Origin: Erythrocercus mccallii
Taxonomy: Eukaryota; Chordata; Aves; Passeriformes; Dicruridae
DNA: 64,000 nucleotides
Assembly (NCBI GenBank): GCA_013397435.1
Contig: VZRG01000761.1
Location: 53,492-117,491, forward strand
Direction of reading: 5' to 3'
Shown: in pieces, positions 33,001-46,560 of the stretch
Layout of the letters: the number at the start of each line of letters is the position of its first letter
How positions within the stretch are numbered: position 1 is the stretch's first letter
Notes under the pieces: generated by a model
Told to the model about the DNA's origin: nothing
Seen by the model: only the letters and a program-made list of their open reading frames with translations
The model's database searches: none
Program-made: the position numbers and the translations under genes

Positions 33001-36000
33001 TGCTGCAATTTGTAAATGGCTTCATTTAGATGTCACCAATGAACTAATTTATGGAAGCTGTAATTAGTGGTGATGGGACTGCAGGTGGAAAACAGTAAGT
33101 GGTGACATTACTTAGTGACTTCATGAGGGATTTTGAATGTCCAGCAGTTGGCTGCTGCAAGTAAGGGAAGAATGACAACAAATGAGGGAAAACAAAACAG
33201 CAACAACTAAAAAAAAAAAAGCAAGCAACAGCAAAACACACAAACAAATGGAAATATGTCTGGGAGGATGGATGTAAGGAAAATTAAAATCACCTGAGTG
33301 ATGAATAACCTGATTTTAGGTGGTTACTTTTCAAGCAGAGAGGCACAATGCAGCCATATACATCCTGTCACAAATGTACTGAGTCAAATAACTTCCTACT
33401 GGTGGTGTGTTTGTTATTCCCTTGAGGATGCTGGTTAATGTCTGGAAAAGTGGGCTCTGTGGGAAGGTGTGTGCCCTAATCTAAAGCATTGCAGTGTAAA
33501 TGGCATATCGTGAGCAACTCTAATAAAAGAAGATATGTGTGTGAAGCAGGGGACACAGATCAGCCTGACTTTAAAAGCAAGGCTTAAAATGATTGCTTGC
33601 TCCACCAGGAGATGCCTACCTTCTCATACTTGCAACTTTGAGTGCTGTGTTTCCTTGCTGTATGATGCTTCCTAGGAGTGTATAGGAAAATGCTCAACTA
33701 TGGTGAAAAATGAGGGGGAGAAAGTTAATTGCTGTGATATCTGATCCTCACTGGAGGGTATATTCAAAGGGACATAATTACTTGTATGTGGGTGCCAGGT
33801 TAGATCCCTGCAGAGCTATCATATTGTGGTTGTTGCACATTCCTGTTTAGAAGCTGCTGGATCTAGTCCTTGCTTGTGCTGCAGCACAATGAGGGGAAAA
33901 GAAACCCCAAAAATAAAGGAAAAACAAATAGAGCAGAATTGCAGCCACTGTCTGCCAGTGGAGAGTTTCTCAGCTTTCTAAGATTGTGTAAAATGAGTTT
34001 CTGCCTTGTGAGCTGAGGTTCCTGTGACCCCCATAGAAATGTGTAAGAAATAGCTCTGTGTAGTGAGATAAGCAAGTTGTGAGGGCATGAGAGGGAAACT
34101 GCCCAAGGCAGCATTCTGGGCTGCTGGTGTGACTTATCTCCTTATGCCTGCTGGAAGAGAAATGTGGTGAGTACCAATTCTGTGCACACAGAAGCAGTGG
34201 GAAGATGCAGTCTATAAAAAGTGTTTCTGTAGTTGCTGTGGGGTTTTTTTTTCTGTGTTCTCTTGTGCTAGTGGCCTTTAATGAACTCCTGCAATATCCA
34301 CAGTGTGGGGATGCATGAGAGAGAACAAATGAACACTCATAACGTGCTCTTTGCACTTAGTGAAATAAAAGGAGTACTTGAAGCAGAGTAAGACAAGTAC
34401 CTTGAGGGGTTTGAGGCAGAGGTGTTTCTTTTTGTGAAGGCCACCCACCATGAAATATTCATCACAAGTAGCTGTTGGCCACTTTCATAAGCTGTTTTCT
34501 CTGTGTGAAAGGAGGGAATTGCAACACAACTCTGATGAGAAACTCACATGGGGTAGGCTGGAAGGAAGGAGGGAACCAAGCACAACAAGTGTTCTTTTAT
34601 CTGGGAGAATGCAACTACCTCAAATACAAAAGGTTTACTTTCTGGAGGTGCTTTCTCCTCTTTGGGCCTGCATTGTTCGGCATTGCTAGTGACTTTTGCT
34701 TTGCCAGCTGGAGCCATTAGCTCTCCAGTGCTTACTCCATTCTTTACCCCTCTAGCAGGGTGATGCATCTATGGGTTGGCCTGTGTTACACTGTTCTTCT
34801 GGCATAGAGGGGATGAAAAAGCAAAATCCCCATCTTGGGGTTCTTTCATTGCTACTCCAAAGCTTGAGAAGCACATCTGTAGCCTCCCAGCTGCTGAGCT
34901 TGGCTGGAGAAAGGTGATTTCTAAGCTGGCTCTGCAGCCTCAAGCATGCTAATTTCCCCCTTTCTTGCCTGCTAAATCAGCATTTTTTTTGCCATAATGC
35001 TCCATTCCCTGGACTTCTGATTTATATTGAAATTACTTTTCTGCTCAATTAAAGAACTACCTATTAAGTAAAAGTGGTAGGAAGAAAGACTGATACAGTT
35101 ATTTCATTTCTTTCTTGTTAATTGGGGGAAATTTCTGAGCTGCCACCAATGTTTAAAATGCTGTGAATGGAGGAATCTCTATTTCAGCATATCTTTTGCC
35201 CTAACTGCAGATTGAAAATAATTGAATACTTTTCAATTAAATATTGAAATGCAACTTTCTGATTCTTTAAATCAAATTTCATACTTAGTTTTCCTACCCA
35301 AATATGAATTGTCACATTTTTGATGAGTTAAAAATTAAATCCCCATTCATCTAAAATGCTACTCTACCACAAAAACTAAACAAAGAAAACACATTTTGCT
35401 TCATATTTTCCTGAGCAAAAGTATTTTTACTTGAGTTTTGTAGAAATAATTAAATAACTGTAACAGAAGTCCTTAATGAGTTGTTCTGTTAGTACCTTTG
35501 ATTCAAGGCTGAACACTGGGCTTTTAACAAAGTGAAGTTACCCAAAATGGGAAAATCAGACTTAATAAGGAGTTCATAAAATTTAATTATGTACTGAGTA
35601 ATAAGAAGTGAGTGTGCAGCCTAGGCAGTCTGAGAACTGCAAATTCTTCAAAATGAAGCTGGACATGGTGTAGCCACAAAATGGAGCAAAGCAGGATGTG
35701 CTGACCAAGGGAACGATGCTGATATCTCAAAAATCCTTGTCCTCAGAGGAAATGGAGCAGTACTGATGGTTTGCAACCTGGCATTGCCATGCCTGTGTCC
35801 TGTCACAGAGTGAGAGAGAGCCCAGGACAGGCATAATCAGTTTAGTATTCCCCTTGGGTTGTTATAAACAAAATCAATATGTACTAATGACTGCAGCAAT
35901 AAATTTCATCATGCTTCATATGGTAACATTCTGCACTTACCCAGTTGTTGGTTTGACAGAGAGCAATAGAGTTTACCCTTTTAAAGTTGTAAATTACTAT

Positions 36001-37893
36001 AAAAATGCTGAGCTTCATGATAAAATACATTCATGGATGATTTTAAGCTTAGGAAATATTGTAATACTTTCACTAAGCATACTATTAATATAAATAAATA
36101 GTATTTATTGCTTGGTTTCCTAGCTGCAGCTGGGTGAAGAAACATGGCATGCATGTTTATCATGCCACTTGTGGTTTCATAATGTTTATCTAAAATTGAT
36201 TCTCAAAGAAGTTCTCTGAGAAGCTTATTTTTCCACATATTTGTCCAAAGAAAAATCTTCTCTTAACAGATTTCTAGCAAATAAAATCTTTTTTTTTAAG
36301 TGCTGTTTAGTTTAGGAGATGCTTTTCTATTTAGACATTTTTTCTTGCCTGCGTTATTTTTTTCTTGCTGGCAAGTAAGCACTTGGAAGTTGGATTAAGT
36401 GTTTCAGCCCCAAATGAAACCTTACAGACTTTTTGCTCATATTATATTCCAAGTTTCAACACTCAGCTTTCTTCTGAATACAAATAGAATGCTGAAATTA
36501 CAGGAGTGTTCCACAATGCAGAAATACAGATTTACTTTTGTCTACAGGCCTGCTACCGTATCTTTTTCTCTCGTAGAATTTGGAGCTTGGTGGGTGATGG
36601 GAAATCCAGGAGCTTTGAATTATACACTTATTATTAAATCAGTCCACCCGAGAAAGCCTGAGTGTCAATTTTGGATAGCCCTCAGCTGTTTTGCAGTCAC
36701 CTTCACAAACTCCACTGAACTGTGCGCTCTTGTTGACCCTTGAAAGCAACTTTTAAGCCACAGGTCTTGATAATGCCTTCAGAAAGGACCTACACGAAGC
36801 ACAGGAGAAACAAATGATAACACCTCTTTTCATTACTTAAGTTAAATGTCGTTATCTGGTTGCACTTGCGTGTCCAGATAGGACTCTTTGAGGTGTGTGG
36901 CACTATCTGAGCCATCCTTAGGAAGGGCCGGATCCACCTGAGTGAACCCCTGCAACAGGCTCAGCTTCTGCATTAGTTTAGGAAGTTTTCCTAAAACTCA
37001 TCCACTGCACTCCTAGCACAACTCAGAGAGAGTTGTCTTAGTGTGAATAATCTGAATAATCTAGGCTTCCCATCCCTGAGGGCAAATGACATCTACTCCC
37101 CAAATCTGTTTCTCCAGAATGATTTCTCATTGATCTGGAAATAAAGCAAGCTGCCAGAAGCCACAGTCTGAGTGTGTGTTATAGTTGAGAATAAATCAAA
37201 CCTGCCATAGTATTGGCAAAGATCAAGCCTGCCCAGCTGACTTAAATTCTGTGCAGTATGGTTGCCCAACATTTGGTCAAAGAAAGCAATAACAAGTGCA
37301 GATTAATTCTTTGGCAGCTGCACCTCAGTGCAGGGAAGAGATGAAGTCTGGACTTGCTGCTGTGCTTCACAGCCAGCTGTTGCTAGAGTTTGGCTCCACA
37401 AAGCCATACCTGTGCTACCCAAATGCAGTGGGTTTGCTGTAGTAGAGGGATCCTTTCTGCATTTCCTCACAATACCTGGTAAAAGGAAATATCAGTCTGC
37501 ACTGCCAGTGTCTCACACTGAGAGGACCTCTACAGTGCTCAGCAGTGAAACTTTTGGATTTGAATCTCTACATCCTGGAGAAGAGTAGTCATCAGGCTGC
37601 AGCAGAGCAGAGCCAGCAGCATCACATGTAAGGGGCTACTCAATGTACATGCTGCAGACAGCTGAAGGCTGGCATGTGACATACAATACATTGTTCTGAG
37701 TTTTTTCAAGTTAAGCTCACTGGTATATACAGAAGACCAAGCATGTGGACACAAAAATGTCTGTTTTGTCTTATAGTGTCCTGGCTCTGAAATAATAACT
37801 TGGGTGATATACCATGCTCCAGTATCCCAGAAGAGTGGAAGTTCATCAGTGACATTCATCTTGCCCCCCTTCTCCTTATTTCTTTTGGGTGCT
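30023..37893. other. Host noncoding DNA, no gene recognised
   Basis: About 7.9 kb without a recognisable gene. It contains an A-rich patch at 33189-33247 with a 12-A run (33209-33220), and a compositionally distinct block at about 31540-31610 that looks like a possible conserved element. No poly(A)-tailed processed copy is evident beside the A-run. Confidence 0.45.
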
Positions 37894-38550
37894 CTACACA
37901 AGGTACAGCTTGAGAGATGCTGTTACCTCTGATCTATTTCTAGTACTACCTAGTGGCATTCTAGGAAGGCTGTGGGGTTTTCCCCATAAGTTTATTGCTG
38001 TATTAGACAGAGGTAGCAGATAGCAGATGTGCATTCTCCAGGATGATCTCTGTATTTTCCATGTTCCTATTTTCCTTTTGTAAAAGTTACAATTATTGCA
38101 GTCAAAAGAGCTACATATCTGTGCAGCGGGAAAATATGTTGAAAACACTGCTGTCCTGAGAGGAAACATTACGGTTGCCCTGCACCATACACTCAATGAC
38201 AAATCCCTCCAATGCTGCAGCTTCTGAGATTGGGAACATACAGGCAGAAAGGGTGCAATGAATGCAACTGTATAAACGTGAGACTTACACAAATTCAGGC
38301 TCTGCTCTAAGCCTTTCTCCTTGTCTGGGGCTGCACTGCAGTGAGGTGCTTTCCTCTTTGGATTGGTCACAGTTACCAGGGCAGAGAGGTGTTGGGGGTG
38401 CCTGTCCTTGCTATAACTTGCCCTGCCATTCCTTTCTGGGGACATGAGCTCAGCCTCAAAGAAGAGAGGCAACTGAGCAGTGTGAGTGCAGTTGCTTTTT
38501 TCTTGGAGGGCAAAGACTGCTTCTTTCCAAAATATGTTCCCTGCTTTCAT
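37894..38550 (-). other. Longest host open frame, 218 codons, unknown
   Basis: An ATG-started frame begins at 38550 and ends at a stop at 37894. It is the longest open frame outside the ERV. Its composition (many S, L, C and W) looks like translated noncoding DNA, and I see no domain, signal peptide or repeat. No intron signals or neighbours support it. In 128 kb of both strands a frame of this length is slightly unexpected but not compelling. Confidence 0.12.
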
Positions 38551-41500
38551 CACTGTACTCCTGAGCCCCTATTGGCAAATGCCATAAGGTGCTATTAAAG
38601 GATGCTATGAAAGGATGATTTTTCTTTGAGGTAGGGCTGGAGGTCTGTCAATTCTCTTTTGGGGGAATGGAGGCATTGTCTGTGCTGTGATTTACACCAC
38701 ACAACGCGTGCTGACATCTCAGCACTGCCCTTGAGTTGGGCTTTGCTGTTCCACGTGCAAATGGATCAGACACAGCAAGATGGTGACTTCTTACCGCTCC
38801 ATAGGCAAGTTGTCAGTTTTCCATGTGACCTGAGGCTCGGGCGTGTGCAGGGAGTCAAACACTGTCCAGTGTGGCGGCAGAGGAGCACCCTTTGCCAGAG
38901 CACAGCAGCTGTCTGGGTCAGACTGGTGCAGTCAGGGTGCTTGGGTGGGGCATGAAGCTCCTCACCTTCTGCTGGTCTCTAGCTGAGGGATTTCCTAAGC
39001 CACAGGTAGCATCACTGTCCTTCCTAACTTGAGAAAGGTTTTTCAATTCATTAATTTCTCAAATTCCCAGAAAGGTTTTGGTATTTGTAGTATCCCATGG
39101 CTCAGCTGCACAGTTCAACCATGCATCTTGTGAAAAGGTATCTCTTTTGGTCTGCTCTTGAGCTTATTTTTTTTATATTTCATTTGATAACTTTGAGGTT
39201 TTGCATCAGAAAATTATAAGCAGTCATGCTGTTTGTGACTGTTATAGGCTTTTACCATATTATATTTTCCATGCTGGAGTCCTATTCTTTTTAAGTCCCT
39301 CTCTGCATAAAAGCAATTTCATTCCCTTAACTCTTTTTTGCTTCCCTTCTTTATACCTTGTCCAGATCTACTGTAATTTTTTGGCAGGTGAGGTGGATTC
39401 TACTTGCAGTGTTCAAGGCACCATGGGTTTGTATGGTAATACCAGGATGTCTCCTGTTTCGTTCTCTGGCACTGTCAAACTTGGAGGACTGTGGGATTAA
39501 ATAAAATGGTGCTGCAGGGTGTTAATGAGCTGGCCCCAATCCCAGGCTGTTCCTTTCAGTGTCCTCTGCTGCAAGGTATGTTTCCTTGTATAAGAGTCCT
39601 GCTATTTTGGAATACCCAACCATGGAGCAGACCTGACTGGAAGCTCAGCAGATTTCTTGGCATCATGTTTTGGAATCAGGAAAAAACATTCCTCTACTTT
39701 TTACATGTAAAATTAGGATGAGCAGTGATTTCCTGCTGTACCAGGGGATTGAGTGGAGAAAAGATAACTGCTGTAAGTGCATAAAACAGAAACGTGATCT
39801 GTCCTGCCACTTTGTCTGTCCCTGCTGTCAGAGCCTGAGTGGTATTTCCCTGGGAGGCAGGGAGCAGCTTGCATCTTTGCTCTTGTCCTCTGTGTCCCAA
39901 ACTCACCACCCTGCAGCAGCAGCAGTTCCAAGCCAAATTGCCATCTTCCACCCTGCTTCTTCAGCTAAAAGTGTCCTTTGCTGTGCAGTGTCAGCACTGC
40001 TATATTTCATGTTGAACAGCTACATTGGGAAGGGACGGGATCAGACAGCACATTACACTTCTAGTTTGTCAACTGTCTCAAGGCTGTCTACAAAAATTAG
40101 TGTTATATCATAACTTGTCTGTATAGCATTACATCCCACAAAACAATAAATTGCATTTGAGTTAGGACATGAAACTGCTATCAATGTCTATGTTAATTTT
40201 CCACGGTTTATTAAGAAAATTGTAACAATACATGCTATTTATACAGGATATATTCAGAGATTTATCTCCCTAGTTGCATATTGAATTAGAACAGTAACAT
40301 TAGAGACATACAGTAGAAATGCTAATACTTTAATCTATCTTAGAGCCAGGATTATATCACAAAAGGAATTAGTTTTGTGATCTCTTCATAGATCCATTTT
40401 CAGGGCTATCTTTCACCAACTCATTGACAATCACAGTCACTTAGATTTGTGTTTGTGTCACTTTTCTTGTTATTCTCTTTGCTATAAACAATGGGACATT
40501 GGGAATTTGAATGCTTTACAGGATCTGGGAAAATAGCTTGTTCTACTGCTTTAATCCTTACTTTTGGGAATTACTCAGCCAATAGGCCATGTTTCTTCCA
40601 CATCCATTGAAATAATCCAGATGGTGACATCGTAGGGCATTGCAAAGGCCACATTCTCCTGCTATGGCTGCCATTCACTAAATACATATGATAGAAGAAA
40701 AACTTTATTTTTTGAACAGAGGTTTGAGTAACTGGCCTCTCGTATTTGAATAGTTACATTATCTGTGATCTCAGTAAAGAAATTGAACTTTTTAAAGGAG
40801 TGGTGTTGTGGAATGACGTAGAGAGGAACTTATGCTGTGTGCCTTTTGGGCTGGTTGTAAGATAGGCTGCAATGTAAACACCTTAAGGCTGCCTCTTGTC
40901 TGTTTTGTTGCTAGAAAGTCAGGAGATGGTTCCCACTGTGTTAGTCCTGATGCGGTTTTAGTTTTGATGCAGGGAATAACATACTGACAAAGTGCTTTGG
41001 AGTGTGCTTCATGAGCCCTACTTCTGGGTTGAAGTTTCAGTTTTCACACCATAAGCTAGGACTGCAAGTGAAATTCAGTTCTTTGATGAAAAACAGTGAG
41101 AGAAATCACCACGTGTTTTCCCCCTCCAGAGAACACACAGCATTCTCCGAAAATTAGTCTAAGATCAGGGAAATCTCTACAGCTGCTATTTGGTTACCAT
41201 ATGGGTAAAAAATTTTGTTTACTCTTCTTCCAAGACAAACTCAAATTGCTCATTTCTATCACTGAAGCGCCAGTCCTCAGAAAATTGGCTTTTCTTTAGT
41301 ATCAGCTGAAATCTGTGAAAGTGGCCTTCTCCTTTGCTCTACCCTGTCCCTGGGGAGACCTGAGCATGTGGGCTGAACTGAGAGCCAGAAAAATCTCCTA
41401 GGCTTTTCTGCATATGTATTTACAGCCTTTCCTGTCATTTTCTGTCCTGAATATAAAGATGTTGAGGCAATGACTGTCCTTTGTGATGTTTACCCGCTGC

Positions 41501-41591
41501 TGATAGCAGTGGTGCCCAGCTGCTGTCCACTGAGCCCCCCATAGCAAAAATAATATGAATTTAAATGAGATAACTTCTTCCTCTGGTTTTC
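38551..41591. other. Host noncoding DNA, no gene recognised
   Basis: About 3 kb. A 147-codon frame at 39670-40113 has no family motif and no supporting signals. No repeat family recognised. Confidence 0.45.
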
Positions 41592-41607
41592 TTTTTTTTT
41601 TTTTTTT
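41592..41607. repeat. Poly(T) run
   Basis: Sixteen consecutive T. No retroposed body is recognisable beside it. Confidence 0.9.
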
Positions 41608-42149
41608 CTCTTTACACAATGAAATTCTGCCAGTGTGAAAGAATCTGATAGAAGCAGGAGATGAATGGTTTGACTTTGAAGCTCTGGGGCAATTTTTTGA
41701 TTCTGTAATTTCAATGCTGTTTTGAATGTTAAGATAAATTAATGATTTGGTTAGATATCACTAGGATTTTTCTTTCTCTGTCTGTTTTCCAAACAAATCC
41801 GATTAAACCAGACTAATAGTATGGAATACTTCAGAATCTCCTCTTCAAAATAGAAATATCTACTCAGAAAATGTTCTTGATCATCTTGTATATTCTGTCC
41901 TAAGTCACTCAATAGTTAAGGCATATTTCACCCACAAAAGCTTTTGCTTTCAGTGAAATACTATAGGAATGTGAAAAGTTAGTAAGTAATTAGCAAATAT
42001 TATTGTGCGTACTGGAAAAATTAGTACATGCCTTAGATGTAAAAACAGTTGAAGCTCATCTTTTCTTTTAAGAAAGAAAATTACTTAAAAGTATTAATCC
42101 TCATTTGACATTCTTGAGATGAAAATGTACGTGTTAGACAATTCATGTG

Positions 42150-42518
42150 TGGGTGGGCTGGCCCTGGCTGGATGCCAGATGCCCAATAAAGCTGCTCTAT
42201 CACTCCTTTTGTCAGCTGGACAGGGCAGAGAAAATATGTTGAAAGGCTCCTGGGTTGAGATGAGGTTGAGGAAGAGATTGCTCAGCAATTACCATCATGG
42301 GCAAAACAGGCTTGATGTGGGGAAAATTGGTTAAATTTATTACAAATCAAATCAAAGTAGAATGTAGAGAAATAAAAATTAAACCTTAAAACACCTTCCT
42401 GCTACCCATCCCTTCTTCCTGCCCTTAATTTCACTCCTGGTTTTCTCTACCTTCTCCCTGCACTGGCACAAGGCAACAGGAATGAGGGCTGTGGTCAGTT
42501 CATCACATGTTGTGATTC
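42150..42518 (-). repeat. Retroviral LTR-like interspersed repeat fragment
   Basis: The stretch beginning GGGCTGGCCCTGGCTGGATG and running to a TCATCACATGTTGTG end agrees with my memory of a dispersed avian repeat. An AATAAA on the minus strand (42336-42341) within a GGTTAAATTTATTAC context suggests the R/U5 part of an LTR read on the minus strand. Both ends are ragged with no TG...CA boundary or target duplication, so it is an old truncated copy. The family is not certain. Confidence 0.45.
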
Positions 42519-45500
42519 TAAAACAGCCTTTTAAAAAAGTCAACAAATATTCTAACAACTCACAAATTCCTGGAATTTTTCAGTCTTTCAGAGATTCCAG
42601 TCTCATTTCCATAGCAATGCTGTTTAGAGATTACAAAAGAACACTGCACAGAGCAAGTTGTGTTTTCACTGGTGCTGCTCTTCTGGATCTTGAAGCCAGT
42701 CCCTGCACCACTGACTGTGTTTGCTCTGCAAATACACACCCTTCTCTCTGGTAATGCTGTTGGGTGAGTTCAGGTACTCTTTTTGGTCAATCAAGTGAGA
42801 CGTTTGCTGTTTGCACAGGGGCAAGCTGCAACTGAAGGATGTAAAAGTAGCTGCTAGTGCTGTTTTGTACAGTTTTGAGCTCCATTTACCTGAGCTCTCT
42901 GGCCTTGCAGTGCCCACAGAGGCTTTCAGCCTCTGGCTTGGGCTCATCTGTGTTGCCATTTCTTACATGCTGCTATGGAGGAGTGGCAGTAGATGGGTAC
43001 TAGCAGCACCTGAAGAGATAGAGAAAAAGATATGAAGCCTTCAGAGTGCCTTCCCCAGGTAGTGGACCTCAATGAGGAAGGGTACACATCATTGCAGTAA
43101 CTTTAGCAGTGCTGTGAAGTGTTATTTATCTTAGTGTTTGGCATTGCAGGAGGCTTCAAACTGACAGCTGGCTTTCTGTGGTCCTATGATTTTCAGATTT
43201 TGTTCTCTGCCTGAAGCTGATCCTTTGGAAAAGTTATAGGTTAAAATTATTCAACCCATTCTAGAATCATGGCTAAGGAAAAAGGAAGTCTATTTTCCTC
43301 CCCTTTGTTGGACCCAAATACATTATGGGAATTTTCATTAAAAAAAAGTAAAATCAGAGAGAAGCTCTGTCTTCTACCTGTCTGTCGTTTCATCCCTCCT
43401 TGGCCAGATGAGCCCTAAGGTGAGAGTAAAAGTTTCTAATAATCATTACCAGGTTTTGTTTTCACATTCTGCAGTGCCAGTCTCTGTGCAAGAGCTTTGG
43501 GCTCAGGGCTTGCATGAGAGGAGCTGAAAATGAGCATCTAGCAATGTGAAAGGGCCCTTCTGCATTAAATATCCGTAGTACAGCAAGGAGCAGTGGGCAG
43601 AGATGTGTATCTGAAGTGGGGCAGCTTGGTGTAAGCCATGTTCTTCTCCCCACAAATCAGTATTTTGGGACCCTATCACACCCAGTCACCGCCGTTTGAC
43701 ATGACTCACATTCTTCTCACAACTCTCTCACGTGTTTCTGAGCACACAGACACTCTTTAGATGCCTGCTTCAGCCACACTAAGCAGTGAAGCTGCAGGTG
43801 GCCGTACGTGCAAAGCCACCTGAAGCAAGCCTGGTACATAGTGGCTGCAACAGCTACTGTTCCTCCTCGCGGGTTAATTCATGGCTTTGCAGGTTTGTCT
43901 CTGTAATCACATAACTTGCAAGGGAGATGACTGCAGCTGACCTGCAAGCTTGAATGTGCAAGGGGTGGTGAGGCTGCACCGTGCCATCATCACCGCCTGG
44001 GACAAACATGCTGCCCAAACGGTGCCTTTGTGTGGTCAGGTGAGATGATGCCTGTAAGCCAAGCAGCACATGTTGATGAGCCTTGGGGGGTTTTCCCACT
44101 CTGATTTCTCTCTTTGTCTTGAAAAAAACCTGACTTCATTCACATATGTCTCAAAGTGTTCAAGCATGATCAGAACGTTCTTTTGGAAGGCTTGTCCACC
44201 ATATAGCTCCATAAACTACTGCTTGTCATCACTTATCTCCTCTGGCTAAATATCTCATATTTTTCAAAGGTACATGCTTGACTAGAATTGGTTTGCAATT
44301 TAAATAGTACTTTAACTTAAATATCATCAAACTCAGGTGGATTTCTTTAGTGTGCATGAAATTGTGATCAAGCCAACATGTCAAGTGGCTCATCCCAGAC
44401 ACCCCAGAGAGATGGTGCTTCTGGCTGAAGGTTTATCTCACCTGTGTTGGTTCAAGTTAGTGTTTTATTTCTTTTGTGTCAGAGAAATTTGTTGATCAAA
44501 AATGCTGATTCATCTTTGTCTTTATTTTTCCTCATGCTTCAGAAGACTTCTGATTCAATGTAAAGGGGATTTTTAGTTTAGCTGGAGAGAACCAGTGAAA
44601 ATTATGGATTGATTTATCCCTGCATTGGATATTACTGGTAGAATAAGCTTGAGTTTTCAATGTTAATCCATTATTTTCGGATGCCTGAATCAGCACACTG
44701 AGTGGCCTGACCCTTATCATAGGTGCCCCCAAATTTGGGCCTTCTGAATTGGCATTCATGTTTGAGGATGCTATAATTGCTAATTCCTGTCTTAATTAGG
44801 AATCTGCTTCTGAAATTGGGTGTCAGCCAGACAACTTTTGTTACTTTGAGCAGATGAAAGATGCTGAAAATGATGCTTGCAGACTACAGACTCTGTTAAT
44901 ATTGCTGAATTGGTTAAATTGGAACACAGTTTAGGGAGAAATCTTTCGGATTTTTGTCTATCCAGAAGTAGATTGATCTCTTTTAAAGTTTTATATTTTT
45001 ACTTAAACCTCCTCTGGAAACAAAGGCTGAAGTGCAATGCCACGTAGTCTAGGGAAGCAAGCATAAGATTTAACTCATGAGGCAGGGCAGGGAAGAAAAC
45101 AAATTGATTGACTCTGCTGGCTCTTCATGTGATCTCCTGAATTGCTGTCTGTTTGAACCTTTGGATTGTGTAGGTGCATAAAAGCCTGAGGCTCAGAGTT
45201 TATTTAGGATGGGTTTCCGATACAGGCATAAACAACCTGCAGATCACACAAATCAAATACATGTATTTCTGAAGAGACTTGGGATGGGTCCAGATGATGT
45301 TGGGCTCTCGTGTGGCATGTACACAAGATGTGTGATTAAATCTCAAGACAAGGTTGGTAAAGCTTAGATCTACAGTGGTGTATCTGTAACAGCAATTAGA
45401 GGACTGTGTACTTGGCAGCTGCAAGATAAATGGATAGTTTACCATACTTAAGGGACCTATGAGTATAATGTTTATTTTTTAAGGTTTCAGCAGTGCCTGA

Positions 45501-46289
45501 TGCTCATCAGCAGGCAAAACTCATTGTTAAAATGAGGACACTGTTTGAGGCTACTGGTTTTGACCTTTTGAGTTGGAATGAATAAAAGCCAGGTTAATGA
45601 AATGTGTTGCTCCTGTAGCAAGTTAGGGAAAAAAAGCCTTGTCTGCTGCTCGGAAAGACAATAAATGCCACAGAGATTTATTTAGAGCTTTGATGTAGCT
45701 CCATAGTCATGTGAGCTATCTGTACATAAGATACTGGGGAAAAGTCACTGCTTGGTTCTAGAGAAGCACACAGCTCCTGATGTCTCAAGGGGACATAATA
45801 ATTCTGACTTGCTTGACACAATCCATTTAGCATTCTTACCCTTATCACTTGCCAGTTTCAAATCCACAGTCCTGAAGAGCAATCAGAAAAACTGCATTTG
45901 ACACAGCTTGTGGAAGAACGGCATAAATCCCCCAGCACCAAGCACTCACATGTGTGTCAGGCTGACCACTAAGCACCCATTCACTGAGGAGCACCCAGAA
46001 AAATTGGCTGTTTAATGAAAATCCTGGAGCTGGCACTGAACTGATAAGACTGTTGGGCCCCCGTTTGTGTTTTCTGGGCTCATGCCTGTGTAACAAAACA
46101 AACTCTTCAAGCAGTAATTTTTAAGCTCAAAATATTAATGTAAAGTGGGTATAAAATTGGCTAGGGATTTCAATGTCAGTGCTTAACAAAGAAAACTATT
46201 TCTTGCTAAGAATGACTGTTGTTTGTTGGATTACTTGCTCTGTGGTAGAGCTGAGGTGTTGGCTCTGCAGCTGTGCAAGCTGCTGGATG
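42519..46289. other. Host noncoding DNA, no gene recognised
   Basis: About 3.8 kb. A slightly CpG-richer block at 43680-44060 stands out from its surroundings but has no gene signal. Confidence 0.45.
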
Positions 46290-46560
46290 TCGTTCCGAAA
46301 GGTGCCCCCCTCGGAGCTCGCAGGCTGTGTCTGTGCCAATTGTGTGCAAACCGCGGCCAGCGAGCCGCTCATCACCGCCGCGCAAGCCAAAGCCTTTGCT
46401 GCTGTTCCAAGCACAGCCTGCTGCGCTGGGACTTGGGGGAGGTTATTTTGCTGCTGCACCTCTTTGCTCCTCTCGTTGCTTGTAAGGATAAAATCCCTTT
46501 GGAGGAGCTCGTACTCCCAGCAGGGAGCGGGGCAGCTGGGATGCAACACCGACTGTCTTC
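46290..46560. other. Small CpG-rich patch with open frames on both strands
   Basis: About 270 bp with a much higher CpG density than the flanks, including a GCCGCGC cluster near 46377. Frames of 117 codons (minus, 46196-46549) and 140 codons (plus, 46173-46595) overlap here. The minus frame has a hydrophobic Ala-rich segment and then a Gln-rich amphipathic segment, faintly like a retroviral fusion segment plus heptad repeat. A promoter-type CpG island, a small exon or an old mobile-element piece are all possible. Confidence 0.3.
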
